64,000 nucleotides of DNA from Deltaproteobacteria bacterium (GTDB lineage Bacteria > Myxococcota > JACRCW01), in contig JACRCW010000092.1 of NCBI GenBank assembly GCA_016218805.1, positions 62,001-126,000 of the forward strand, in the 5' to 3' direction. Both the position numbers and the translations under genes were made by a program. Numbering within the stretch: position 1 is the stretch's first letter; the number at the start of each line of letters is the position of its first letter. Shown one piece after another: positions 18,175 through 26,325 of this stretch. The notes below the pieces were generated by a model that was not told the origin of the DNA, searched no databases, and saw nothing but the letters and a program-made list of their open reading frames with translations.

Positions 18175-18834
18175 TCAGGGCACGGAATACGGGGGCGTCT
18201 CAAGCCCGTCAGCGAATCGCACCGTGACATCGTGCGGACCCGTGCGGTGGAACATTGACGGCGCCGAATACGTGCTTTCGCCCGTGCGGGTGACTGCGCC
18301 CGCAGTCTGGCCGTCCACGAGCAACTCGCCGCTTTCCGGCAGCGGTGTGGCTGAGGTGAGCGCCACCACCGTTTCGAACGGAAGCCGTTTGAGGAGTGTG
18401 ATGCGCGGCCGGGCATCCAGGTACTGCACGATGACCACCCCTGAGCGGCCTGCGGACGTCTCCACCTCCAGCAGGCCGGCGCCGGTCATCTCCGTGGGGA
18501 CCAGGACCGTCAGTTCCGTGTCCGATACCTGCGCGGGCCGGACCCAGCGGGCGCGCGTCTGGCCCACCGTGCCGCCGACGATGCGCACGAGGAGGTCTTC
18601 GCGATCCGTCCCGAATCCAGCCCCGGCAATGACAAGCGGCTTCCCTGGGATTGGACGCGGAACGGACATCCCGGTGACGCGAACCGGTCCGGCCTCCTCA
18701 GCGCCAGGATGCCTCTCGGCCGGGAACCACTCACGCCGGCGTGGTGGGTCACCGTCATCCCGCGGCGCCACGGCGCAGGAGGTGGTTCCGGCCAACAAGA
18801 GCATCAACGCGGCTGAGCCAACGGCGGTTCTCAT
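18175..18834 (-). CDS. Lipoprotein with IPT/TIG-like fold (inferred)
   Basis: 219 residues from ATG 18834, preceded by GGAGGAAACCC. The signal peptide MRTAVGSAALMLLLAGTTSC ends in a plausible lipobox, with Cys20 as lipidation site. The mature part is beta-rich. A stretch near residue 55 (VTGMSVPRPIPGKPLVIAGA) followed by FGTD resembles the start of IPT/TIG immunoglobulin-like domains, and a second strand-rich region follows. No catalytic motif is seen. The start codon overlaps the stop of the preceding gene as ATGA, so the two are probably translated together. Phe before G is TTC in all cases I found, unlike the core genes. Confidence 0.75.
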   Translation of the reverse strand: MRTAVGSAALMLLLAGTTSCAVAPRDDGDPPRRREWFPAERHPGAEEAGPVRVTGMSVPRPIPGKPLVIAGAGFGTDREDLLVRIVGGTVGQTRARWVRPAQVSDTELTVLVPTEMTGAGLLEVETSAGRSGVVIVQYLDARPRITLLKRLPFETVVALTSATPLPESGELLVDGQTAGAVTRTGESTYSAPSMFHRTGPHDVTVRFADGLETPPYSVP

Positions 18835-19421
18835 GGGTTTCCTCCGTCCCAGGTGTCCCAGTTCTCCCACAGCGGTGGTGATTCCGGCCCGGCGTCGCAG
18901 AGGCGTGACCCGCCATCAGGGAAGTAGAGATGAGGGTCGTCTCCGTAGACGCGTGCGGGGACATCAACCACGCCGGGCAATGTGGCGAACGTACAATTGG
19001 TGATGACACCGCCAAGGGGCTGTTGGACGACGACCAGGACAGGCATGGAAACGCCATGCGTGTCAATATGGACCGTGTGGGTGGGTCCGGAGCAAACCGA
19101 TTCGTGGTCGGTCCAATCGAAGGTGTTGTCATAGACAATGCCGGTCAAACTCCTCGTGTTTCCGCGCTCACAAATGGCGTGCCGGTACTCGGTCCCACAA
19201 CACCTCATCAATCCCGGATTGCCAGAGGGCTCCAGCACCAAAATGCGGGAGGTCAAGCGCCACTCCGTGCGCACCGGCCATGCAATATTGAAAGTCGTGC
19301 AGTCCCGTTTGCAGGACACGTCCCAGGTTTCAACGCCGTCACCGCATCCCAAGAAGGCGGCGGCCGCGCACGCGTAACCGGCCAGACGCGCTGCCAAATG
19401 CCTCCTCATGGCCGCGTTCAT
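18831..19421 (-). CDS. Cysteine-rich lipoprotein, unknown function
   Basis: 196 residues from ATG 19421; an internal ATG at residue 5 (MRRHLAARLAGYACAAAAF) gives a tidier signal peptide, cleaved before Cys in FLGCGDG. The mature region has several Cys pairs (CKRDC, MRCCG, CERG, VCSG, CTF, CDAG), which suggests disulfides outside the cytoplasm. No family recognised. ATGA overlaps join it to the small frame before it and to the TIG-like lipoprotein after it, so the three look like a coupled cell-surface operon. Confidence 0.7.
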   Translation of the reverse strand: MNAAMRRHLAARLAGYACAAAAFLGCGDGVETWDVSCKRDCTTFNIAWPVRTEWRLTSRILVLEPSGNPGLMRCCGTEYRHAICERGNTRSLTGIVYDNTFDWTDHESVCSGPTHTVHIDTHGVSMPVLVVVQQPLGGVITNCTFATLPGVVDVPARVYGDDPHLYFPDGGSRLCDAGPESPPLWENWDTWDGGNP

Positions 19422-19579
19422 GGCGCATCATCCCTTTGGAAAAACCATGGACGCCGCAACATGCGGCCGGCCGCCGCTGACCACCTCAAAGCGCAACGTG
19501 CTCCCGGGGTTTGCGCAGCGTGGAGGCGAACGGGCAACGGGTAGATGACCAACACCGGCAAGAGCAGACGACACGCCAT
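19418..19579 (-). CDS. Small exported protein candidate (53 aa), possibly frameshifted
   Basis: ATG 19579 follows GGAGG with ideal spacing and begins a signal-like segment (MACRLLLPVLVIYPLPVRLHA). The stop overlaps the next ATG as ATGA. After the signal segment this frame looks unlike protein (Arg/Trp-rich), whereas the neighbouring frame reads a normal-looking tail (STLRFEVVSGGRPHVAASM) ending at 19428. Either this is a real small gene that couples translation of the lipoprotein behind it, or a short exported gene broken by a frameshift or base error near 19510. Confidence 0.4.
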   Translation of the reverse strand: MACRLLLPVLVIYPLPVRLHAAQTPGARCALRWSAAAGRMLRRPWFFQRDDAP

Positions 19580-19664
19580 TGGGAACCTCCCTCGCACGCA
19601 CGTCCCCACTCCCGGCCGATCCCGTAAACACGTGCGGCCATGCGTCAACCGACTCCCCCGCCCC

Positions 19665-21104
19665 TCACCCCTTCACCACCACGCGCGGAACCAGCCGCGC
19701 CACGCGCCGCGCCAACCCGGCCTTTTCCACCACCGCCACCACGTCCGTGACGTTCTTGTAGGCCTCCGGCATCTCCTCCACCACGCCGCCTCGGCTGGCC
19801 GCGCGCAGCGTGATTCCGTGGTCCGCCAGCGCCTGCTCCACGCCGTGCGGGGTGGCCACCTGGCGCGCCTTGCTGCGGGACAACAGCCGCCCCGCGCCGT
19901 GGCACGCGCTCCCAAACGCCTCCACCATGGACCCCGCCTGCCCCACCAGCACGTACGAACACCGCCCCATGTCCCCCGGGATGATCACCGGCTGGCCCAG
20001 GTTGCGGTAGGCGGCGGGCAGCGCCGGGTGGCCCGGCGGGAACGCGCGCGTGGCGCCCTTGCGGTGCACGCACAGCCGCCGGGACACGCCGCCCACCATG
20101 TGCTCCTCCCACTTCGCAATGTTGTGGCACACGTCGTACACCAGCGGCGCATCCAGGTTGCGCGGCTTGCGCCCCAGCCCGTGCGCCACCGCCCGCAGCG
20201 CGCGGCGGGCAATCAGCGCGCGGTTGGCAAACGCAAAGTTGGCCGCTGCCGCCATGGCGGCCAGGTAGTGCTCGGCCTCGTCAGAACCCAGCGGGGCGCA
20301 CGCCAGCTGCTTGTCCGGGAGGTCAATCCTGGCGCGTCCGGCCACGCGGACCATGTTGCGCACGGTTTCTTCGCAGACCTGGTGGCCCAGCCCGCGGGAA
20401 CCCGAATGCACCAGCAGCGTCACACCGCCCACCCGCAGGCCCAGCGCGGCCGCGGCTGCGGGGTCCAGGATTTCCTCCACGGTGCCCACCTCCACAAAGT
20501 GGTTCCCGCTCCCCAGCGAGCCCAACTGGCCGGCGCCGCGCTCGCGCGCGCGTTTGCCCACCGCCGCGGGGTCCGCACCGTGCAGCCGGCCGCCGTCCTC
20601 CACGTGCTCCGTGTCCGCCGCCGGCACCAGCCCCGCGTCCACCAGCGCGCGCACACCCTCGCGCATCACCACGTCCAGGTCCGGGACGCGCTCATCCGCG
20701 CGTCCCACGCCCACGCCCGCCGGCACCGCTTCCGCCAGCGCGTCCGCCACCGCGTCCTGCACGCCCAGCAGGTCCGCCTGGTCCGCATCCAGCGTGTGCA
20801 GCCGCACGCCACAGTTGATGTCGTACCCCACGCCACCCGGCGACACGACGCCGCCCGCCGCCGGGTCAAACGCCGCCACGCCCCCAATGGGAAACCCGTA
20901 ACCCCAATGGATGTCCGGCATGGCCACCGCGTGCCCGACGATGCCCGGAAGGCACGCCACGTTGGCCACCTGCTGCACGCACGCATCCCCGCGGATGTTC
21001 TCCATGAGCCGGTCATCCGCAAAGATGAGCCCGTCCACGCGCATCTTCCCCACGCGGGGGACCCGCCACCGCGTCCCGTCAATCCGTTCCAGCCCCAGCC
21101 CCAT
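19665..21104 (-). CDS. rtcB: RNA-splicing ligase RtcB
   Basis: 479 residues, full length for the family. RtcB joins RNA 2',3'-cyclic-phosphate or 3'-phosphate ends to 5'-OH ends using GTP and Mn2+. Conserved blocks are in order: MPDIHWGYGFPIGG (62-75), GVGYDINCGVR (91-101, metal ligand Cys98), GSGNHFVEV (198-206), HSGSRGLGHQ (233-242), YDVCHNIA (323-330) and ACHGAGR with the guanylylated His402. It lies 8 bp after the archease gene, its known activator, at the end of a five-gene minus-strand run. In other bacteria RtcB repairs RNA after stress; no RtcR regulator is present here, so control is probably through the housekeeping operon. Confidence 0.97.
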   Translation of the reverse strand: MGLGLERIDGTRWRVPRVGKMRVDGLIFADDRLMENIRGDACVQQVANVACLPGIVGHAVAMPDIHWGYGFPIGGVAAFDPAAGGVVSPGGVGYDINCGVRLHTLDADQADLLGVQDAVADALAEAVPAGVGVGRADERVPDLDVVMREGVRALVDAGLVPAADTEHVEDGGRLHGADPAAVGKRARERGAGQLGSLGSGNHFVEVGTVEEILDPAAAAALGLRVGGVTLLVHSGSRGLGHQVCEETVRNMVRVAGRARIDLPDKQLACAPLGSDEAEHYLAAMAAAANFAFANRALIARRALRAVAHGLGRKPRNLDAPLVYDVCHNIAKWEEHMVGGVSRRLCVHRKGATRAFPPGHPALPAAYRNLGQPVIIPGDMGRCSYVLVGQAGSMVEAFGSACHGAGRLLSRSKARQVATPHGVEQALADHGITLRAASRGGVVEEMPEAYKNVTDVVAVVEKAGLARRVARLVPRVVVKG

Positions 21105-21112
21105 GGCTCACC

Positions 21113-21787
21113 TCACACGTCCACGATCATCTGCGCACGCCAGCCGCCGTCCGGCTCCTGCGCCACCTCCAGCGCGTGCCAGGTGACCGCCTTCACCGCG
21201 CCGTGGATGTGGTGGCGGCCCTCGTCCCACGGTTCGCCCAGCAGCAGACCGCAGAGGTGCGGCCGGTCCTCCAGGACCACCGCGCGCGCCAGCGCCCAGC
21301 GGTGGCTGTCCAGCAGGAACAACACGTCGCCCAGCCAGGCGCTGAGGCGTTCGTCATCCGGCGCGTCCGCCGCCAGGTCCGGTTCCACCGGCAGCACGGC
21401 CGCCGGCCGAACCCCCACCGGGTCCACCATCAACGCGCCCAACGCCTCCGCCGCGGCACACAGCAGGTCCAGCGGGTGGCGCGCGCGCACCACAAATCCC
21501 TCGTCCGCCGTGTGGTCCAGCGTCACCGTCTCAAAGCGGTCCCCCAGGGGCGGCGCCGCATCCAGCCGCGCCGCGCCCACAGTCACCATGGGCAGCAACC
21601 CCAGCGCCTGCTGGACACGCGGCGGGCTCAGCGCCGTCCGCAGTCCGGCGCTCGCCGTGCCGCCCGCCCAGCGCAGTCCTCCCACGTCCGCCGCCGGGTC
21701 CTGCATGCGCACCAGGTCCCGGGCCGCCCGCAGTGTTGCCTCCGGGCTACCCGTGGCCACCGCCAGCGAACCGGCCCCCACGGTCAT
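21113..21787 (-). CDS. Archease with an extra N-terminal region
   Basis: 224 residues from ATG 21787. Residues ~85-224 are an archease domain (DHTADEG at 91-97 near the domain start, acidic metal-binding residues, and the closing AVTWHALEV...IVDV). Archease speeds the guanylylation step of RtcB and allows multiple turnovers. Typical archeases are ~140 residues and begin close to the D-H-T-A motif; here ~84 residues precede it, with no recognised domain. The start overlaps the proC stop as TGATG, and rtcB follows 8 bp later, so it is co-translated with both. Confidence 0.9.
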   Translation of the reverse strand: MTVGAGSLAVATGSPEATLRAARDLVRMQDPAADVGGLRWAGGTASAGLRTALSPPRVQQALGLLPMVTVGAARLDAAPPLGDRFETVTLDHTADEGFVVRARHPLDLLCAAAEALGALMVDPVGVRPAAVLPVEPDLAADAPDDERLSAWLGDVLFLLDSHRWALARAVVLEDRPHLCGLLLGEPWDEGRHHIHGAVKAVTWHALEVAQEPDGGWRAQMIVDV

Positions 21788-22602
21788 CACCCCTTGCCGA
21801 GCAGCCGTGCGCGTTCGGCGGCGGCCTGGACGGTGGCCATGAGCGCGCCGCGCACGCCCGCCTGTTCCAGCACCAGCATGCCGGCCGCCGTGGTGCCGCC
21901 CGGGCTCATCACCATGTCCTTCAGCGCGCCCGGCGTGATGGCCGCATCCCGAAGGTGCTTGGCGGTCCCCTCCATCATGGACAGCGCCATGTCCACGGCC
22001 ACGGTGCGCGGCAGCCCGGCCAGCACGCCCCCGTCCATGAGCGCCTCCAGCATGGCCGCCACCCACGCGGGCCCGGAGGCGGCCAGCGATGTGGCGGCGT
22101 CCATGAGCTTCTCCTGCGGGAGCCGCACCGTCCGGCCAACGTGGCCAAACACCCACTCAGCGGCGCGCAGCGCCTCCGTGGGCTCTGAGGGGTCCGCCAC
22201 CAGCGCGGTCATGGACGCGCGCACGGCCACGTTGACGTTGGGCATGGCGCGCACCAGTGCGCCGGTGGCCCCCAGTGACTGCCGCAGCTTCTCCAGCGTC
22301 ACGCCCGCGGCGGCGGAGATCACCACGGCGTGCGGCCGGATGGCGGTTGCCACGCGGTCCAGCGCGCCCGCCACGTCCGGCGGTTTCACGCACAGCACCA
22401 GCACGTCTCCCACCGCGGCGGCCTCCGCCGGGTCCGCTGCCACGCTCACCGCTTCGCCGCCGGCATTCAGCGCCTTCTGGGCCACCGCGTCACACAGGAC
22501 CAGCCGCTGCGGCGGCAGCCCGCCCGCCTGCAGCCCGCGCACCAGCGCGCCACCCAGTCCGCCCACGCCCACCACCGCCACCGTCGCACTGGACAGGTTC
22601 AT
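21787..22602 (-). CDS. proC: Pyrroline-5-carboxylate reductase
   Basis: 271 residues from ATG 22602 (GGGAG upstream). It catalyses the last step of proline synthesis, reducing P5C with NAD(P)H. Visible features are the N-terminal Rossmann loop (VAVVGVGGLGGALVRGL), the CVKPPDV segment, the RAMPNVN motif and the C-terminal signature with SPGGTTAAGMLVLE. Length matches the family. It follows yggS, as in many bacteria, where the PLP-binding YggS protein and ProC are often linked, but here a 166-bp gap with a large inverted repeat separates them. Confidence 0.95.
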   Translation of the reverse strand: MNLSSATVAVVGVGGLGGALVRGLQAGGLPPQRLVLCDAVAQKALNAGGEAVSVAADPAEAAAVGDVLVLCVKPPDVAGALDRVATAIRPHAVVISAAAGVTLEKLRQSLGATGALVRAMPNVNVAVRASMTALVADPSEPTEALRAAEWVFGHVGRTVRLPQEKLMDAATSLAASGPAWVAAMLEALMDGGVLAGLPRTVAVDMALSMMEGTAKHLRDAAITPGALKDMVMSPGGTTAAGMLVLEQAGVRGALMATVQAAAERARLLGKG

Positions 22603-22637
22603 GGGCTCGCTCCCCGCACGGCCCACGTGCTGCCGCA

Positions 22638-22715
22638 GGCTCGCCAGGAGGCTCGCCCTCCCGTGGGGTTCCATGGATGAAGACAGCGCTGGGAGGGCGA
22701 GGCTCCTGCCGAGCC
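22638..22715. repeat. Large inverted repeat between yggS and proC
   Basis: Two 25-bp arms, 22638-22662 and 22691-22715, match in 23 of 25 positions as reverse complements, around a 28-bp centre. The core GGAGGGCGAGGCTCCTGCC is, from memory, the core of a dispersed palindromic repeat common in planctomycete and verrucomicrobial genomes. It lies within a minus-strand operon, so if transcribed it would form a very stable hairpin between yggS and proC. Confidence 0.75.
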
Positions 22716-22768
22716 CGGGCTCGGTGGGTGCCTGGTCCCTGCGAGAATCAACGCCAGGTTCATGTCCG

Positions 22769-23446
22769 TCACTCCTTTGCCGGCCGGGCACCAAAGATCG
22801 CGGTGCCCACCCGCACGTGCGTGGCGCCCTCTTCTATCGCCACCTCAAAGTCATCACTCATTCCCATGGACAGCACCGGCAGCCCCAGCGAGCCCGCCAG
22901 CGCGCGCAGCGTGCGGAAGTCCGGCCGCACCTGCTGCGGGTCCTCACGCGGCGGCGGGATGCACATCAGGCCGCGCAGCTTGAGGCGCGCCAGCGGGGCC
23001 AGCGCCGCGGCCAGCGCCACCGTGTCCTCTGGGCGGACGCCGTGCTTGGAAGCTTCACCACCCACGTTCACTTCCAGCAGCACCTCCAGCGTGCCGCCAT
23101 CCCGCGCCAGGCGTTGGTCCAGTGCTTGCGCCAGCTCCACGCGGTCCAGCGCGTGGAACATCACCGCCGTCCCCACCACGTACTTGGCCTTGTTGGCCTG
23201 CAGCGGGCCAATGAAGTGCCACCGGATTCCCGGCAGGTCCGCCAGGTCGCGCGCCTTGTCACGCAGCTCCTGGGCGTAGCTCTCCCCAAAATCCCGCTGT
23301 GCGGCGGCATACGCCTCCCGCACCGCGCTGGCCGGCTGGCCCTTGCTCACCGCCACCAGCGTCACGTCTGACGCCGGCCGCCCGGCCCGGCGGCACGCGC
23401 CCTCCACGCGTGCGCGGATGTCCCCAAGGCGCCCGGCAACGCTCAT
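22769..23446 (-). CDS. yggS: PLP homeostasis protein YggS/PLPBP
   Basis: 225 residues, the usual length. It is a monomeric alanine-racemase-barrel protein that binds pyridoxal phosphate through the Lys in VAVSKG (Lys35) and buffers PLP; loss disturbs amino-acid metabolism. Other family blocks are FGESYAQE, WHFIGPLQANKAKYV, LEVNVGGEASKHG, GLMCIPP and LSMGMSDDFEVAIEEGATHV followed by RVGTAIFG. The ATG overlaps the maf stop as ATGA, so the two are co-translated. Confidence 0.96.
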   Translation of the reverse strand: MSVAGRLGDIRARVEGACRRAGRPASDVTLVAVSKGQPASAVREAYAAAQRDFGESYAQELRDKARDLADLPGIRWHFIGPLQANKAKYVVGTAVMFHALDRVELAQALDQRLARDGGTLEVLLEVNVGGEASKHGVRPEDTVALAAALAPLARLKLRGLMCIPPPREDPQQVRPDFRTLRALAGSLGLPVLSMGMSDDFEVAIEEGATHVRVGTAIFGARPAKE

Positions 23447-24003
23447 GGCCCGCGCGCCCCGGCAATGAGTTCCAGCGCTTCGCGCAGCGGGAGGCCCACC
23501 ACCGTGGTGTAGGAACCGTGCACCTCGTCCACCAGGGCGCCGCCGTCGCCCTGGATGCCGTAGGCGCCCGCCTTGTCCAGCGGCTCGCCGGTGGCCACGT
23601 AGCGGGAGATGTCTTCATCACTGAGCGGCCGGAAGCGCACGCGCGCCGTCACCACGCGGTGGGCGGCCCCCGCGGGTCCCGCCGCCGCCACGGCGGTGTG
23701 CACGGCGTGCTCCACGGCGGACAGGCGCCGCAGCATCACGGCTGCATCCGCGGCGTCGCGCGGCTTTTCCAGCACGTCTTCGCCCAGGGCCACCACTGTG
23801 TCCGCCGCCAGCACCACCGCGCCGGGCACCATGGGCACCACCGCGTCGCGCTTTTCACGGGCCAGCCGGAGCGCGTACTCGGGTGGGGATTCGCCGGTGC
23901 GCCGGGTCTCCTCCACCCCCGCCACCACGACGCGGAAGCTCAGCCCGGCGCTTTGCAGCAGCCAGGCCCTGCGGGGTGACTTGGAGGCCAGCACCAGGTT
24001 CAT
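23443..24003 (-). CDS. maf: Maf-family nucleotide pyrophosphatase
   Basis: 186 residues from ATG 24003 (an in-frame TTG at 24012 would add three; CGAGG precedes the ATG). Family motifs are LASKSPRR near the N-terminus, AREKR, AADTVV with the metal-binding Asp, and DKAGAYGIQGDGGALVDEVH. Maf proteins hydrolyse non-canonical or canonical nucleoside triphosphates to monophosphates (house-cleaning) and have been tied to septum control. First gene of the maf-yggS-proC-archease-rtcB run, with a candidate promoter just upstream. Confidence 0.95.
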   Translation of the reverse strand: MNLVLASKSPRRAWLLQSAGLSFRVVVAGVEETRRTGESPPEYALRLAREKRDAVVPMVPGAVVLAADTVVALGEDVLEKPRDAADAAVMLRRLSAVEHAVHTAVAAAGPAGAAHRVVTARVRFRPLSDEDISRYVATGEPLDKAGAYGIQGDGGALVDEVHGSYTTVVGLPLREALELIAGARGP

Positions 24004-24027
24004 GCGTCGCAACCTCGAGGAGCGCGC

Positions 24028-24057
24028 ACACTACGGATGCGGCGTGACGGGCGTCAA
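24028..24057 (-). promoter_or_regulatory. Candidate sigma-70 promoter of the maf-rtcB operon
   Basis: On the minus strand TTGACG (24052-24057) and TAGTGT (24028-24033) are 18 bp apart, 24 bp before the maf ATG, in the 113-bp divergent gap with rnd. Five of six -35 bases match consensus; the -10 box is weaker (TA-T at ends). Confidence 0.45.
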
Positions 24058-24116
24058 ACCGGCGCGCTGCGCGCTGGGGGACGCACACCCGAGCAGGGTG
24101 CTATGCCGTCGGGACG

Positions 24117-25256
24117 ATGAGCAGGTCCGCCCCCTGGCTGGTGAGCACCGACACGCAGCTGGCCGAGCTGCTGACGCGCCTGGGCTCTGCTCCATCCATC
24201 GCCGTGGACACCGAGAGCGACGGGTTCTTCCGCTACCGCGCGCGGCTGTGCGTGCTGCAGCTGGCGGTGCCCGGGACGCTGGCGGTGGTGGACACGCTGG
24301 CGGCCATGGACCTGGGCCCGCTGTGGCGCTTCCTGGGTGACCCCGCGCGCGAGTGCGTGCTCCACGACGCGGAGGGTGACGTCCTGCTGCTGCAGCGGCG
24401 GTTGGGCGTGGTGCTGGGGCGGCTGTTTGACACGCAGCACGCGGTGAAGATGCTGGGTTCCGCGCAGGTGGGTCTGGCGGCGCTGCTGGAGTCCATGCTG
24501 GGCGTGCGCCTGGACAAGGGCGAGCAGCGCAGCGACTGGGGACGGCGGCCGCTGTCGGCGTCACAGTTGGTGTACGCGGCCGGCGACGTGGAGCACCTGT
24601 TGCTGGCCCGGGAGCGGCTGCACGCGGACCTGGTGGCCAAGGGGCGGCTGGAGATGGCGCTGCAGGGGTTTGAGCGCATCCGCACGCGCAACCCGCAGGA
24701 GCCGGTGTTTGACCCGGAGGGATGGTTGGAGCTGCGTGATGCGCGCAAGCTGGGTCCGGCGGGGCGCGGACTGTTGCGTGCCGCGTACCTGTGGCGCGAG
24801 GAGTTGGCCCGCCGCCGTGAATGCGCGCCCTTCCGCGTGGTGGGCCCGGACACGCTGGTGGAGATTGCCCGGGCGCAACCCGCGGATGCGGCGGCGCTGC
24901 ACCGCGTGCGCGGCATGCCGGCCTGGCTGCGCGGCACGCCTGAGGAGGACACGCTGCTGGCGGCCCTCCGCGGCGCGCTCCCGGTGCCGGACACGGCGCT
25001 GCCGCCGCGGGCACCGCGCCCGGACCCGCAGGTGGAGGCGCGTTTTGATGCGCTGCGCGCATGGCGGACGCGCGTGGCCAAGGAGATGGGCGTGGACATC
25101 TCCGTGCTGGCGTCCAACACCAGCCTGCGCACGCTGGCCCTCTCCCCTCCCGCCTCCGCCGCCGCCCTGGCGGACGCCGCCGAGCTGCTGCCGTGGCAAC
25201 GGGAGACCCTGGCGGAAGGGATGTTCCAGGCCCTGACGGGTACGCCGGCGCGGTGA
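24117..25256 (+). CDS. rnd: Ribonuclease D (DEDDy exonuclease, HRDC)
   Basis: 379 residues (E. coli RNase D has 375). The 3'-5' exonuclease domain has the DEDDy set: Asp31 and Glu33 in AVDTESDGF, Asp98 in HDAEGDVLLL, and Tyr163/Asp167 in YAAGDVEH. Residues ~215-300 form an HRDC domain (LRAAYLWREELARR, then RGMPAWLRG), and a second helical region follows. It trims 3' ends of tRNA and other stable RNAs in the cytoplasm. It is divergent from maf. Because rtcB lies in the neighbouring operon, two RNA end-processing functions sit side by side, but this may be chance. Confidence 0.93.
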   Translation: MSRSAPWLVSTDTQLAELLTRLGSAPSIAVDTESDGFFRYRARLCVLQLAVPGTLAVVDTLAAMDLGPLWRFLGDPARECVLHDAEGDVLLLQRRLGVVLGRLFDTQHAVKMLGSAQVGLAALLESMLGVRLDKGEQRSDWGRRPLSASQLVYAAGDVEHLLLARERLHADLVAKGRLEMALQGFERIRTRNPQEPVFDPEGWLELRDARKLGPAGRGLLRAAYLWREELARRRECAPFRVVGPDTLVEIARAQPADAAALHRVRGMPAWLRGTPEEDTLLAALRGALPVPDTALPPRAPRPDPQVEARFDALRAWRTRVAKEMGVDISVLASNTSLRTLALSPPASAAALADAAELLPWQRETLAEGMFQALTGTPAR

Positions 25257-25305
25257 GATTTCGGGTTGCGCCCGGGCGTCCACCCGCCCGAGGATGCGCG
25301 CCCCC

Positions 25306-26325
25306 ATGGCCCCCCTGAGCCGCCTCGTCGTCCCGTGTGCCGCCGCCGCGTTGGCGTGGGGCGCGTGTGCGCGGAGGCAGCCGGTGCCCGCGCCGCCGCC
25401 GCCGGCCGCCACCCGGCCCTCGCCCTTTCCGGTGGGGCGGGAGGCCATCACGGAACCCCCGGAGGGCGAAGCGCGTCATCTGCGCGCGCTGCGCCAGGTC
25501 ACGCTGGACGGGGTGCAGAACTCTGAGCCCGCGCCCTCACCCGACGGGCGCTGGCTGGCGGTGGTGCACGTGCCGGAGCGCGATGCGGGACCCTCCGTGG
25601 TCATCCTGGACGCGCAGGGGCGCAACCGCCGCGCGCTGTCCCCGCCGGGCTGGGCCTCCGTGTCACCCGTGTGGCTCCCGGGTGACGGCGGGCGCGTGCT
25701 GTTTTCTTCGCGGGATGGTGCGGACGGTGGGCCCACGCTGGACGTGTGGGAGCGCGCGCCCGGCGGTGAGCCTCCCGCGCGGCGGCTGGCGCTCCCGGGT
25801 GATGAAGCGGAGCTCAGCTGGAACCCCGCCGCGGGCCTGCTGTTCACCGCCACGGTGGACGGTGAGGGTGACGTCTACCGGGTTCCCCCCGACGGTGGCG
25901 CGCCGCTGCGGCTGACCCGGGGCGGCGGCCCGTCCGGGTCCGCGGCGGCCACGCCGGACGGACGGTTTGTGGTGTACCGGACCTTCCAGGACGGGGGGGC
26001 CCACGCGGAGCTGTTCATTGTGTCCGCGGAGGGCGGCACGCCGCGGCAGCTGACGGCGCTGGGCGTGACGGCGTGGTCACCGGCCATGCACCCGTCCGGG
26101 CGGCGCGTGGTGTTCAGCGCGGACCTTCGGCCGCACGCGCGCGCACCGGGGCAGAACTTTGACCTGTACCAACTGGACCTGGAGACCGGCGCGCTGGAAC
26201 GCGTCACCTTCACAGAAGGGCCGGACACGCTGCCGGCCTTCACGGCAGACGGCCGCACGCTGTACTGGACCAGCGGCAGGCAGGGCGGCAGCAACCAGGT
26301 GTTTGCCGCGGAATGGGTGGACTGA
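25306..26325 (+). CDS. TolB/PD40 beta-propeller lipoprotein
   Basis: 339 residues from ATG 25306 (an in-frame ATG at 25294 adds four). An N-terminal hydrophobic stretch (MAPLSRLVVPCAAAALAWGAC) ends at a Cys, suggesting a lipoprotein although the lipobox is not ideal. A Pro-rich linker follows, then repeated PD40/WD40-like blades: PSPDGRWLAVVHV, WLPGDGGRVLFSS, WNPAAGLLFTAT, ATPDGRFVVYRT, MHPSGRRVVFSAD and FTADGRTLYWTS. These resemble the TolB propeller; such proteins bind partners in the periplasm. The stop overlaps the GDPD start as TGATG. Confidence 0.85.
   Translation: MAPLSRLVVPCAAAALAWGACARRQPVPAPPPPAATRPSPFPVGREAITEPPEGEARHLRALRQVTLDGVQNSEPAPSPDGRWLAVVHVPERDAGPSVVILDAQGRNRRALSPPGWASVSPVWLPGDGGRVLFSSRDGADGGPTLDVWERAPGGEPPARRLALPGDEAELSWNPAAGLLFTATVDGEGDVYRVPPDGGAPLRLTRGGGPSGSAAATPDGRFVVYRTFQDGGAHAELFIVSAEGGTPRQLTALGVTAWSPAMHPSGRRVVFSADLRPHARAPGQNFDLYQLDLETGALERVTFTEGPDTLPAFTADGRTLYWTSGRQGGSNQVFAAEWVD

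Noticed and set aside
24031..25479. 482-codon minus frame across rnd
   Set aside because: Pro/Ala/Arg low complexity, antisense to a complete RNase D with all catalytic residues.
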